This document shows positions 33,881 through 46,581 of a DNA stretch of 64,000 nucleotides, piece by piece. A program made the position numbers and the translations under genes. This DNA comes from Phoronis australis. Taxonomy: Eukaryota; Phoronida; Phoronidae. The stretch spans positions 56,089 to 120,088 of the forward strand of contig NMRA01000550.1 of the NCBI GenBank assembly GCA_002633005.1, read 5' to 3'. A model generated the notes under the pieces. It saw only the letters and a list, made by a program, of their open reading frames with translations. It was not told the origin of the DNA and did not search any database. Position 1 is the stretch's first letter. Each line of letters starts with the position of its first letter.

Positions 33881-35016
33881 GATCTGCCACTCACAATTTA
33901 AGTGGACATCAATATGGAGTTAAAAGTAGGCTACTCTAGACCAAGTTACTCGAAGTCGTTTCTATGGCCAATCACTAACCATATTAGATCGGACCCGCCT
34001 TGTCTCTGCTATGGTAATAGTGCGATTGACTTTGTGATTAAAAAATTAATATGGCGCACAATTGCAACGTATTGAATACACACCACAGGTACGACTTATA
34101 TTACTTCGAAACATAAGCGCGATAGAGACAAGTATCTCATTAAACGTAAATGTAAAATCCAGGCTTTTGAGTGTGCCTTATGTGAACATCCCGTGTACTA
34201 TTGTGTAACTGAAGTACAACAAAACTTGTAGAAATGGGTAATTTGAGCGAGGTCTGGCGAGACTTCTATCTATCGCATCCGAGACACAGTGGCATTGTTT
34301 GTCAGGCCTCTCGATTTTCTGGCTCAAAACTCATGTGTGATAGAAGTGTTATTAATAATCAGTAATTTACAAGAAAAAAAGCTTTGTAACTGAACTTTGA
34401 AATAACATCGAAGTGTGCTATTAGTCAATGATAATCATCTATTTTTGCTTTTGATAACATCTTCTGTTTCCCTTTCTCGTGAAGTGTCCTATTTTTGAGT
34501 GGACTTGTCGATTTCCACGACAGGTTGTTAGGTTCTAGGCCAGCGGACTTGTGGACGAGGTGATCTCGCTAACTGGTGACTGAGGATCATAGAGACGGGT
34601 CATTGAGTACGCGCTCTAGCGGAACTGTGGGACGTGAATTAGTTTGTCTGTGGCTTTTGTGCACGATATAAATCAGATAATTTACGCTACTGTTGGCTCA
34701 GTACGTAATAACTGGGTGCGCATCTTTTTGGTCTTTCTGGTCGTAGGAGTCACCAGAGTCCTTAGTCGAAACGCGTATGATTCTGGTCCGAGAGTCACGG
34801 AGTTCATTAAATGCATTCGTTGACAGGAAGTCGGAGAAAAATATTAAAACTGAAGAACTTGAGATTCTATGTTTTCCTTTAAATATTTACAAGACGATCA
34901 GCGGCGTGTGGGACCAATTGCACCTGACAGACTTTCCAACTTTGTTAACTGAATACAACTGACACTTTTGTAATCATGGTAGTCCGAGTGTTTCCAATAC
35001 TTGCGAAGAAATGGAT
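33881..35016. other. Intergenic, nothing recognised
   Basis: Small frames lack family motifs. Confidence 0.35.
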
Positions 35017-35243
35017 CATGCGCGCTCTCCGCCGAAAATGGGAGGATCGAATTTTTGGAATGTGGACCTTTGTCTAAGATTCACGGGGTGTGTTTAGAGC
35101 TATGAATTGTGCATTCGCCGAATTTTAGTAGTCCCTGACTTTTTGGTGGGCTTTCGTCTCGTTTTCTACTTTTTCGGAGTTTTTGTTTTGCTGAGGCGGA
35201 CTTTTTTGCCGACTTCGCCAAATGCATTCTGGGTGCGCCCATG
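35017..35243. mobile_element. Foldback family C, copy 4 (half element)
   Basis: Family C signatures are agctatgaattgtgcattcg, then cgccgaatttt and ttttctactttttcggag. The ends are catgcgcgc and gcgcccatg. Only one arm equivalent is present. Confidence 0.7.
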
Positions 35244-35454
35244 TGTATAGAACTGGTTGTTCCACTTTGGATTAATAATCAATAAAAATTGGAGCAGAAA
35301 GGTCACGAAGATTAGTCAATAGTGCATAAACAAAACAACTCTTTTGTCTGGCGTATTTCGTCTTTGTTACGTGTAGCGGTAACACAATCGATCGCAACAA
35401 GCAATGAATAATCCATGAACTGCGTATCAGACTTTTTGGCTGCTTCTCATTCTC

Positions 35455-35612
35455 ATGGACGGCGCAGCCCTGAAAAATATGGGGGGCTAAAGGACTCTTC
35501 CCCCCCCCTGTGGTGCACCCCCTATAGACCGTGTGCAGCGTAGCACTGAAAAAGTGGGGCAATAGCCCCCCCTCCAGTCCCCTATGGTGCGCCGCCCATG
35601 TTCTACCGAACA
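35455..35612. repeat. GCCGCCCATG repeat E, copy 1
   Basis: The blocks agcactgaaaaagtgggg, caatagccccc and gtgcgccgcccatg recur at 51790-51957 in reverse order. It is probably a MITE family. Confidence 0.55.
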
Positions 35613-36348
35613 TACATGAAATTCATTCTCTCTCAAAAGTTTGCAATTAAGGCCTTTTAAAAACCGAATGAGAAATGGAATTTTATGCAAAAAAATGAAG
35701 TTGGAAAATAAAGAGTAAAAATGACATAAATGGTAGACTTTTACTGCTTAGCACGAGATAACCAGTTAAAATATGAAGGTCGATATATTTCACTGCTGTC
35801 AAGATTGTCTTCGCGCCAGTTATGAAGCAATTAGCGATGACATTTTCATTGCAGTGCTTTCAACACACCCTGTCCGCAGATGATTCTAAAGTTAAAGGTA
35901 TCCTCTTTCGTCACCAGTGATTGATTCGAATTTTGTCTGACGGCGTTATAGTGGATCACTCATCGCTTGACGCTTTTACTAGAGTATGGAGCGTGGTTGG
36001 ACAAACGTTGCCAAGAGCTGTCGCTAGCGTTTGAGATAAGTAACACTTTGTGGACGGTATTATTTGAATAAGCATAATTACCATTAACACGTCATATTCC
36101 GTGTAGTTCATATTTACCACCTACTGAGGCACCATGTTGTTACTAAACATGTTAATTGCTTCAACACGGTGCTCAAATCTCGCGGGACGCGAAGCTTCAA
36201 ATGCCGTCAGAAAAGACGCCGTATAATATTGACGCATGCTCTGTACGTGTTTATAATCTCGGGTCTGCATTACTTTATGCAGTCAATAGCTGGATCGCAT
36301 TCGCGTAAACAATTGAGTGAGCTGTGTTCATAAATTACTTAAGGTGGA

Positions 36349-36356
36349 CTATATAC
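36349..36356 (+). promoter_or_regulatory. Possible TATA box upstream of 36501 ORF
   Basis: ACTATATACA lies about 150 bases before the ATG at 36501. It is a motif match only. Confidence 0.25.
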
Positions 36357-36500
36357 ACAGCGAAAATAGACTAATTCATTGCAGTTGTGTACCGGTGATC
36401 AGGGAACAGTGACCCCGCAGCAATTTGCTCGACTGTTCTTCGGTACGAGGCGCGATTATCGTTACGTGTATCACCTTTATCAGAAAGTAATGTTCACATT

Positions 36501-37088
36501 ATGACGGAGCCAGGGGCTGATATGGAACAGGTGTCCAGCGTTAAGGTCACCGTCACGGTGTCGCCACCAGATTCACCCATGTTACCACGACAACGATCCA
36601 ACACTGTTCCATCGAAACCTACAACGTTGTCACTTCTCAATGTACCTGGACTCGATGACAACTTACCAGTTACCACAATGCGGCGACGGGCCCGAAGTAA
36701 CCCCGACTGCATGCAAAAGGAAAGGAAGCGAAGGGAGTACGCCGCTAGAAGGCCAGGGACCCCACCTCCCGCCTCGTCATTGCGCACATTTTCGGAGTCA
36801 CTCAACGAATCTTTCAAAAACATATCACTGCCCACTGTGTCGGAATCAGCAACAGAACCAACAGAGGAGCAAGAAAGTTTCACGTGCGATGACGTCTTCC
36901 CTGTCATCCAAAGCTCACCAACAAGAACCAGAGTCTCTGTCAACGGTAAATTTAATCTCAGTCCCAAACACCGAAGGACTTGCCGGCCTAACCCGCCCAG
37001 TACTGTATTAGACGATGATTTATTTACAGATCCTCAAGATGGACATTCGACTCAACATGTCATCAAGGAGACGATCATGGAGGTGTGA
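36501..37088 (+). CDS. Unknown 195-residue Ser/Pro/Arg-rich protein
   Basis: This is the longest intact frame in the window outside recognised elements (ATG 36501, TGA 37086-37088). I do not recognise the family. The protein looks disordered and regulatory. Proline-directed sites are at SP 21, SP 25, TP 87, SP 139 and SP 154. RSNTVP at 32-37 fits a mode-1 14-3-3 site. A basic patch RRRARSN at 61-67 is followed by ERKRREYAARRP. An ESLNESFKNIS segment is near 99-109. The acidic LDDDLFTD is at 170-177. There is no membrane segment, signal peptide or catalytic motif. A GT follows codon 193 (ATGGAG|gtgtga), so it could be a first coding exon with the last codons intronic. An ATTAAA at 37340-37345 could be a poly(A) signal. 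The opposite-strand frame over the same bases is a shadow. Confidence 0.55.
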   Translation: MTEPGADMEQVSSVKVTVTVSPPDSPMLPRQRSNTVPSKPTTLSLLNVPGLDDNLPVTTMRRRARSNPDCMQKERKRREYAARRPGTPPPASSLRTFSESLNESFKNISLPTVSESATEPTEEQESFTCDDVFPVIQSSPTRTRVSVNGKFNLSPKHRRTCRPNPPSTVLDDDLFTDPQDGHSTQHVIKETIMEV

Positions 37089-40000
37089 CATAAGTGTGTC
37101 GCGTGCTTCCTACTATTTCATTAACAGATAGCATCCGAAGTTTTTGTCCGAGACATGTGTGGTTCGTAAAATATGACTTCAGTTGTTTGCTAATAACAGG
37201 GGGTCATGCCTTTGAGTGTTGGTGAGTGCTACGTAACCTACCTCTCAGGAAAGGTCTTAAAACTTTTATTTGATGATCATAAATCATAGTCCCGTAATTA
37301 GACAACTAGTGTTTGATTGGTTCCAATTTTTGTTGGGCAATTAAAGCTTCATTGTATTGGTGCATCACATGGTCATTCCACTGTGCAGAGACTCGTGTTA
37401 GTCTCGGGAACATTATCGTTCTAGCTGAGTCAGTTCAAGCCCAGCTTGCACAAAATCTAAATCAGCTCCGAATTATCTTTTGCTCACTACGTAGAGATGC
37501 TTCGTCAAGCGTTAATTCTTAACATAATGTTTCAAAATGACTGATTGAAGACCAACTTGTTATGTTGGCAGTAAAACGCGTCAATTAAACGTCCAATTAA
37601 CTATACTAATTATTGACAGTTAGTACGATGTAGAACAAACTGTGTCTTCATGTTTCTGTAGTGAAGACTGACAGACGATTTGAGAATTAACGGAGCGAGA
37701 CGTATCAAACGAATGCGGGCAAGATCCACATTCCAATATTTGTTAGATTAATGTAGTTCAGTGCTAAGATAAAAATCTGTCTGATTGATATTTCTTAAGA
37801 GTTGTATTTTCAGAATTTTATTAAATTATTTTGAAATTTGTGCTTCTTCTTATTATAATCACCCTATAGTCCATGCATGCGGAGGGTCGTACCCCGTGTA
37901 CGTTATTTAGGTTATTATACAACTCATTCAGGAATGTTGTTTCATGTCATAAAATTGCAACAAACACAGATCGTATCGATAGCTTTTTATCTTATGATAA
38001 AGAATGTTTGCTTTAAACGATTTGCTTGTGTAGCGTCAGCAGTGACAAATCAGAGCCATTAATAGTTACAGTGATTATTTAGTTCTCACAAGTGTCCTTG
38101 TCTGATACGACGGAATTGCGTTCATTCCGGTCCCATTTCCAACGACAAGCGCTAATTAATGAAGAGAGGACGTCTTCACTGCTTCAGTTGTCGTATTGAT
38201 CAGAGTTACTCGGTAAGGCCAATGTTCGTTTTCAGTCCCAGTACTTAATTCCCCCAGGGTAACTTGAACTGCGCTGTTAAGTGACCCGAATCCGGGTGTA
38301 TGTTTTATTAACGCCTCCATGGGAATTTAACACAGCACTTCATTTATCGTAAGCAGAACATGACAGGCATTGATATCACAAGAGAGTGATGAAATTTACA
38401 AAACACTCTAAAACACACACCAGGTTTTTTTTTTCTTAATATTCGGATAATGACTGCCAGCGCCTTCTGGTGCTAGTTCCTCTCATTGAATAAAAGATTA
38501 GCAATTCCATTTCATTATCATTGCTAGACTAAATGACGTCGGGATTATTGGTATTTACATGGAAAATGATGCCCTTCTTAACTGGTCTTGATGCCTTGCA
38601 AAACAGTTTATCTGTTAAATACTACGTCGTATAAACGAGTCATGGACGAATAATATCTGAACAGAGGATTCATCTCAAACGAGGCAAATAGAAAATAGAT
38701 TTGTCTATGTAGGGTTACGCTCGCCAAATCGGAATGTAAATACACGTAACTACGTTGTAATGACTAAACAGTATGAGGCAAAGAACTGCAGTTTAGGGTG
38801 ATTCTGCATTCTGTGAGACTATGAGAGTGTATATAAAACAATGCGTGCTACAGCACAGTCCTAAATGATATTCTGATAAAAATGAAACGCGATAATGATA
38901 ACGAAATCCTGTAGAAATCGTAAACACCCGTGGTTGGACGTTTTCAGTCAGGCACTAGCTCAAAGCAAGAGAGTTTTGAATGTAAACAGATACAATAGCT
39001 GCTGATTCAATCACGCTGGTAAAATTTAGTGACTGGTAAATAATGCTATGCTCCTGAGCACGACATGAATCTCCAGAATATCTAGGGATATCATTTTCCG
39101 AAAGGGTAGATGGCTGGGTTGGAATTTTAGACAGTTGTGACGCAAATACATTGCGACAATATGTCGAGCACTGACAGGACCCACTTTTGAGTCTTGAGCT
39201 CAAATAAAAAGTGCGTAAAAACTCAGTTCCTCAGTCATGTATTTTTAGTATTGTTCAATCATCTTTTAGTGTCATTATCCACACGGATTCTCATTTTCCA
39301 TTAGCGTCTGACCTGGTTTGTCCTCGCGTGAGTTTTTATGTTGACAGAAAATCGATTTTCTTTGCTCGGGCCTGTGGGTTTCTAACAAAACAAATAATGG
39401 GTTTGATATGGTTTTATTTGTCTTCTTTGAATGGCCACTTGTTTACGCGGTGCGTTACCAGTCAATAATAGCCTCGACATAAAATTATGCGCCAGTTCAC
39501 ACCATTAAACCGGGAAGGGCTTATTTTTAATGCAATACGTTACAGCCTTAGGATTAGGCAGGACCCTCGAAAATGCCCAAATTTGTCTAACCACGGAACA
39601 TGATATCGCCAAACATGGCTGACTTGATTCCTTTGATAGCACGCTCAACTCGCTATCAAATGTTTTAAAATGTTCTACTTTTGCAAGAGGCATCGTCATA
39701 CATTGGACTTTTGGTTTTTTTATAAAACAAGTTGCATGAACGAAAACAGTATAATTTAGAAAACTGTAACAGCATTTTTGAGATGTCATCTTGAACAAGT
39801 TATCAGACGTTGTTTTGCTTTGAATGTGTCTCTCTTCTTTGCTAACTTTTATTAAAAGGACAAGGTCAGGTGGCACCATTAATAGCGGATTGGTGAAATG
39901 TCTAAAAGCGACCTCTGCTGGCTTCCTACTCTAAGAAAATGTAAATCTTTACTGAGTTAAAATCCATACTTGGCTAAATACACAGACAAGGTCCTAGAAA

Positions 40001-40712
40001 TTGTGAGGAGTAACAGTGGTGTAGTGGTAAAATTTGGTGTAAATGGGCGCCCACATCCCCCCCCCCCCCCCCACCNTATGTTTGTTTCGATCTATGATAC
40101 GTATATTTAACATGTTCAAAAGTCATTTGGCCGTTATGGGGGGGGGGTCTTTAAGAGAACACGAGTCTCAGTAAGATCATAAATTTCATAGTTAGCACCG
40201 ACGCTATTAACAATCAAGTTAGCGGCGGTCGCAACTCCAATTGATGTCGCTTTCGCACAACTGCTCTCAGGGGAAAAATTCTCATCACTATCTGATAACT
40301 CCATGTAGCACATGGCCCGACGTCTCAAATAAAAAATAATCTGATTTGATACGAAGCCGTGCAAAAATAGGAACTCCATCTCGCCGCATTAAAAACTCTC
40401 TGAAATGTTTTCTCCTCAAAGGCAGATGTTTTGGAAGATGTGTGTGGCATTTAATCTGACTTCGTTTGCGTTGTAAAGATAACCTCTGGGATTACGAAAA
40501 ATAGTGTATCAATCAAGTTATTTTCAGGAAATGAGGTCACTGGCCCATTTTGCAAAGCATAACGTATAGACAATTATGTGCACATGCGCACACATTGTAC
40601 ATTTTGACAATAGATTCGTGTCTTTCTTCGGATTTTGATAAACATTTGACACGGTTTCTTAAATCTTTTATGCTGTTTGTTTTTGTTACATTCACAAAAA
40701 TATCGTCGACTG
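37089..40712. other. Intergenic, nothing firm
   Basis: A poly-C run with an N lies at 40056-40076 and a poly-G run at about 40139-40147. A 124-codon - strand frame at 39505-39879 has no recognisable motif. Confidence 0.4.
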
Positions 40713-40782
40713 TATTTTTGATAAGGGGTTAGTATTTTTGATAGGAGGTTAGTATTTTTGATAGGAGGTTAGTATTTTTGGC
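40713..40782. repeat. 20-21-bp tandem repeat, three units
   Basis: The unit is gataggaggttagtattttt, with the first copy diverged (gataaggggttag). Confidence 0.85.
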
Positions 40783-41399
40783 GAAGATCGTTTCCTAAAG
40801 GAAACACTAATAAAAAATTAATTCTATTTTCAACAACACTTAAGTCAGAACAAAAAACACACCTTAAGTGAACGTACAGTACCCGTTCTTCTATCAGCTA
40901 CTGACATTGTTAACAAGTAAGACTGTTACTACCAATTTCTTTCGTTACCCATCCTGTACTCGCCCCCAGCTTAGTTCTACCACAACGCTGGAAAATCAAA
41001 TTTGTTGGCCGGTGCTCGTCCCCCTTCCGCCGCTTTTTTGCAGTCGCGCAAAGGTAAGTTTTTAGTAAACACGTAATCTTTCAGTAAACAAGTATTTCCA
41101 GACATGCGCACCACGAAGAGTCGTCTCATTAATTAACAATAGCACTGACGCCATACAAAAGTTAAAGATATCCAGGGGTTTGTTTCATGAAAATAACGTA
41201 GAGAATATATCTGAAACTAAATAAGGCGATCCAGATCCTCCCAAGGATACTATTGTTTCATGAAATGAAGAATATAAATCGGTAAATAAAACAACAAGAA
41301 TGGATCAACTGAAATTTGAGATTTTCGGATGTAATAACTTCCTTTGTCAACAAAAACAGAAATAAAGTAAAATCAAACACAAAATGACAATTGACATAT

Positions 41400-41677
41400 G
41401 AGATATGGTGTAATGAATATGATACATATAGATTATTACATGGCGAAGTCGTTATCCCCCGTTATCTAGAGCCCGAGTGGATTTTGGAGAATTATCGCCG
41501 GGAGGTGTCAGCCCCGAGGGTGATAATTCTACAAAATCCACGAGGTATAAATTATTTTTTTATTGGATAGACAAACTTAATACAATAGAACCTCATGGAT
41601 TGTACATAAAAACTTCTTAAAATATGTCATTGAATTTTTTACGCAAAAATGTATCATATTCATTACACCATATCTTA
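41400..41677. mobile_element. Palindromic MITE, about 278 bp
   Basis: The ends are agatatggtgtaatgaatat and the inverse atattcattacaccatatct. A nested inner palindrome has gtggattttggagaattatc against gataattctacaaaatccac. It has no ORF. Confidence 0.75.
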
Positions 41678-41817
41678 TATTTCATGAAAAGTGACACAAA
41701 TGTGGTCCTACGCTCTTCACAATGAAAAGTAATTAAATCTCGCTTGGACAATATACACATAAGTTCTAGTTGCTGAGACAATTTCTATAAATTATTTCTA
41801 GAATGTGAGGAGACAAT

Positions 41818-41880
41818 GTGGCTCAGAGGTTAAAGTTTCGGACTTCCGCTTGGGAGAAATGAGCATTGCACAAAGATGTC
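41818..41880 (+). repeat. Possible SINE head (A-box only)
   Basis: tgtggctcagaggttaaag resembles a Pol III A box in a tRNA D arm. No convincing B box follows, so this is a weak call. Confidence 0.25.
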
Positions 41881-42803
41881 GATTTCTGGGGCTGTGCTCA
41901 TATTTAATAAAGGCTCTTTTTCAACAGCTGTGAAGGGGAAGCGTAAGGCCAAATTTCTGGTCTGAGTCGCATTCCACTAAACAGACCCCAGCAAATAAAG
42001 GTTAGATTATTTTTATTGCCAACGTTGAAATCAGAGGATGGAATGTTGCTGACACTTATGTGGTAGTTGGGGTAAAGTCTGTGGTATTACATTACTGTGA
42101 CTGGTAAAGTTGCATATTTTTATGTTGCTTTCATGGTTGAAGGTTCAAATGTTTTACTTCGATTCCTATCTCTGCTCACAGCTCTCTCCCATTACTGGGT
42201 GTCGCGATTCGACACCTTTAATCTACTCTGGCATTCAGATGAACACAATAAGTGCAGGGCCTGTTTCAACTCAAAGTGACAAGTGGTTTACATCGGGACA
42301 AAGTCATTTTTCGTTTGTTCTCGTTTCACGTTGCCCGAGGGAAAACAAGCTTTTCTCGTGACTGTTGTGATCTCTTTTGACATAGTCCATCAATAAGTGA
42401 ACGGTGTTATTTTTCACCCAGAAAATCACAATTGCTGTCGATAAAGATGAATAGAAAGTCCCATTGCCATATGGCAGGGCAATAGCATAGGTCCAGGGAC
42501 TTTTTCAGACTCACTTCTTGGAAGGCTTTTTTAAAAATGCTGCATCGTACGTACTGCAACAACGGACCGTAAGCGACCTGGCGAGATTCTATTATACCTT
42601 GACGAGAGAATGTGACGGCTTACCATGGTAACACCCATGAACTATTGACCCCTCTGAAGTGACGGGGACAAATTGTTAACTTGACACGGGAGATGCTGCA
42701 ACAGTCGGTTGGTGTCATATTGCAGCAGTTGGTTGTTTTTGGCGAATACAAGACGATATGTATCCAGTGGTGAAGAACAACTTTTAAAATCATAGCCTGA
42801 GTT

Positions 42804-43038
42804 TGCACACACCCAGCCTAAAAATGGGGTGGTTAAATTTTTGAGAATGTGAACCTTTATTAAGATTCACGGGGTACGCTCAGAATTATGAATTGTGCAT
42901 TCGCCGATTTTTGGTAGTTCCTGCCTTTTTAGTGGACTTTCGTTTCGTTTTCTGCCTTTTTTCAGAGTTTTTGTTTCACTTAGGTGGACCTGTTTGCCCA
43001 TTTCGCCAAACGAGCCCCCCTCACCTGTGTGCGTGCAT
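42804..43038. mobile_element. Foldback family C, copy 5 (half element)
   Basis: The signatures tatgaattgtgcattcgccg and tagttcctgcctttttagtg are present. The ends are tgcacacacccag and gtgtgcgtgcatg. Confidence 0.7.
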
Positions 43039-44701
43039 GAATTTCTGTTGATAAAGTTATCCTCTTTTGAATTTCAATCACAATGATTTATTTATTCAAA
43101 ACAGTCAGACAGTATGGACAGCAACGCCATGTGCGTCATACTGGGTGTTGCGTCTTGTAGTATCCTGAACGTAAGAAACAAGTAACCAGATACTTTGCAT
43201 ACTATGATATTTACAGGTATATTCAAATTTTCTTTTTTGGGCCTTTGACGTCAATAAAGAAATTGCCTGCTAAATTTAGGCTTTTGAGACAGGATATATT
43301 TTTCGATAAATGTCATGTTTCCGTTTGCAAACGGAAATGCATAAAAATGTGCCGCAATTGTACGGTAATCTTATTCAAAAGAAGAACGCACTTAAAGTTT
43401 TGTTGCAGTTATACACATGAAAATACATGTATTGTGTGTCTCAAAGTTTAATTACCATATCACTGTCTATTCTCGTTTCTAAAACGAGTGCACACGCCTA
43501 AACACAAACAATTTCTGATTAAAACTTTCTATCTTGTGAACATGAAATTTGGCGCACATATGCCACTATTGTGAAATTTAAATGCCTATTTTTGGAAAAT
43601 CATTTTATGTTCGACATATGTTTCACCAATAAAAGGGTACGAAACAAGCTCGGTTTCCAGAGATGAAAGAGAAATTGAGAGCAAGCGACATAAATGTCAT
43701 TGTAATGTCACATAATTATACGAGGTGTACGGTATGGTAAAAAATATATGTTATACAATGGAAACAATAACAATCTCTTGATCAATGGACAATGAAAAGC
43801 GGCGAGAAACTACCAGAGGAAAGTTGGAAGACAACGTGCACAGTCAACCCCGTTCCTTGTACAAACCGAGGGAACGTAGCCGTGACTTCAGTTGCAGCAC
43901 CATTTTGTCCGGTTTAGCAGGCAACAAAACTAACATCGAATTTGGCCTACTCTCATGAGCTCATATTTCCGTTATCAACGAGAACATCAAAGCCATCATG
44001 GACTCGAGAATACGCTTCAGAGTATATTGATGTTAGCCAACGCTAAAATTGCAGATTCTAAAATGGCGCGTGTTGACCTGCGCTTTACCTGTGGCTTGAG
44101 TTGCCAACTCATTCAGCAATAAATTATGATCGGATGAGCGTTATGTTTTAAAACCTCAAGGCACTTCAAATTTCAACGTTGATAACTAAACAGAAACGAA
44201 ATTCAAGTGGAATAAAATCAAGTTTTCGTGATTTACTCAAAATTGTTTCCGTCACCTGTCGACTACTTGCCCGGAATGATGCAATCCTTGTTGACCTAAA
44301 GGACTAAGACTAGAGTACCAATGGCTGATTTTGACCTTATCACTGGCCTGGATTAATCAAAGCCCTTGTTTGCACAGCTGTCGCAGACACCTGAAAAACG
44401 GCATAACTGACAGAAAGTACATTCAATGGGGTTTCTCAAAAATGGAGAAATCAAATCCATATATTTTTACCTTGCTACAACCACCGTGAAAAAAAGAAAT
44501 CGAGATGCCAAAAATGACCAAAAAAGTGCGATTTTGGCCATTTTTTACCTAAAATCGCAAATTCACGACTGCCCCGGTGTAAGAAAGGAGACCATCATCC
44601 GAAACATTTCAAAAATTCAGGTTAAAATATGTCATTACCAATCAGATTTTGACAATTTGCACTTGTCTGAAACGTACCTGTATTAGCGCCAAGAATTCAA
44701 A
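43039..44701. other. Intergenic, nothing recognised
   Basis: Local hairpins only (for example near 44527-44556). No gene family seen. Confidence 0.35.
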
Positions 44702-45195
44702 ACTCAATACAGTCTCGTCCGCAAGCCTCAACATGGCGCTGATCGGTTTAGCCATTTGGGGCTTCGTTATGGGAAATGGAATGTGTCAGAATTCTGACAC
44801 ATTTTTACGGAAATCGCCGCAATAAAAAGTTATATCAATTTTGACATTTTCTGCAGTATAATATGAAAATGAAAACTAACGGTATATTGCAGCAATTTAG
44901 GCCTAAATTATTGGCAAAATTATGTATTTTGATTCGAAAACCGTTTAATTTCTATGATACTATTAATAAAATAAATACCCCTACAACCTTTATTTCAAAC
45001 AATAACCAAAACAATGCCTTCTGCTTCTTGAATGGCAGCAACAACCCCTACAAAAATCATTAAAATCTGCCTTGGTTTTAATGACATCAAGGCAGCAGCC
45101 AATCATTGCACAGAAGGTATTCCCGTAACCAAGCCTCAAAGGGCTAAACCAAACTCTGACATCTCGAGGCTTGGGGACGAGGCTGAACTCAACGT
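44702..45195. mobile_element. Inverted-repeat element, about 494 bp
   Basis: The arms at 44702-44778 and 45119-45195 pair through tctcgtccgcaagcctc and gtttagccatttggggcttc against their inverse. The interior has frames without family motifs. A perfect palindrome tgtgtcagaattctgacaca lies at about 44778-44797. Confidence 0.6.
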
Positions 45196-45665
45196 TACAA
45201 AAGGGTGTGCTTTTAAAATGACGGCACTTCCGTATCCTAGTAGACAAAAATGCAGGCCAAATTTCTGGACTCAGTTTATTCAAAACAACTTCAAGGAACT
45301 ATTGTATACTATTTGTGGCAACCACTCCCCATTTAGTCACCAAAACTGACGTCACACCCAACCTAACTCCATTTCCTTCATTTTTGGGGAAATACACAGG
45401 CATCTACTGTGGCCTCAGACCTAAAACTGTCTTCACCGTGCGACGTTTCGAGTCGGAATTAAATCGCCCGATAGCCACGCTTACATGTTTTGCAGAAATT
45501 AACTTCACTTTTTAGAATTGTTTTATTTCAAAGATGCAACTTAGTTCGACAGGGTACAAGAACGGATACAATTTTCGTTAGTAAATGTTTCGTATTTTAA
45601 CAGACGCTGGTTCGCACAACTCTCCGTATGCCGTTTTTTGTCATGAAGAACGCTGATGTGTGGAC

Positions 45666-45964
45666 CTAGGGGCGGATCCAGGATTTTGAGATAGGGGGGC
45701 AGGGCACAGGAATAACCAGAATTTCGCCTCATGCGCGTGCCCAGCCTAAATGTAGGATTGTAGGGGGTCTCGAAATTTTGGGTTTGTGGACCTTATTACT
45801 AAAAAAACGGGGTTTGTTCAAGGCCTATGCATTGTGCATTCGCACCCCGAGTCCGCCAGGGTGCTAGTCAGCAATTCGCACCCCGAATTGCCAAATGGAA
45901 TCTGGGAGAATTTTAGGGGGGAAATGGTCCCCTTGGCCCCGCCCGCCCCATAAATCCGCCACTG
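45666..45964. mobile_element. hAT-type MITE D, copy 1, with nested insert
   Basis: The ends are ggggcggatccaggatt and gccactg. It is related to 50861-51010 and 51576-51740, sharing ccaaatggaatctggg. A truncated foldback C piece starting catgcgcgtgcccag at 45730 and running to about 45850 is inserted in it. Confidence 0.65.
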
Positions 45965-46128
45965 GGACTTATTCGCTAAAAAGCACCTCTGCCCAGTTCA
46001 TCAGATTCAAATGATCAGGAACCCATTCCGTAGACGCCATACACTGGCGAAAACGCAAAATCGTGCGAGTCTTTGCGACATGTCGGCGTGGATTACAAAC
46101 ACAAAGCACGTTATCACAATAGCTTTAC

Positions 46129-46581
46129 CCGTTCCAAACGCCGTAACACCGTTCAAGAGTCTATTAAATGCAAGCCGTTACATGCTTGAAATATATTACT
46201 ACAATACATTATGCCGCACCGTAACACTCTTCAACGAGTCCTACATGCATGTTACAGTGCGCTCCAGGATGAAGTCGATGTTTACTCTTGTTGCCAACAT
46301 TTTCGCTTATATTCAGCTTCGAGACTAGCGGCAATCTGTATTTCTCGCCGAATTTAAAAAATGGCAGACTCAGATGCAAAAGCCGTATTCCAGAATTCTT
46401 AGGTCACGCGACTTCACACTTGTTCTCGTTGCCCAAAAAAGCCCGACTCATTGTGAGCTTGTTGAAGAGTGTTACAGTGTATAACGTATTGTAGTAAAAT
46501 ATTACAGTGAGCTGCAAGCATGTAACGGCTTGCATTTGGTAATAGACTCTTGAATGGTGTGACAGCGTTTGAAACGGGTGG
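46129..46581. mobile_element. Foldback element with about 115-130-bp arms
   Basis: The left arm 46129-46242 and right arm 46449-46581 are inverse. Both contain attcaagagtctatta-like blocks, gcaagccgttacatgcttg and gtaacactcttcaac. The spacer is unrelated AT-rich DNA. Confidence 0.65.

Noticed and set aside
36494-36967. 157-codon - strand frame opposite the 36501 ORF
   Set aside because: The + strand frame is longer and has coherent regulatory motifs; the - frame begins and ends without support.
39505-39879. 124-codon - strand frame
   Set aside because: No family motif seen and composition looks like chance open frame.
45032-45349. 105-codon + strand frame
   Set aside because: Overlaps the arm of an inverted-repeat element at 44702-45195; no domain.
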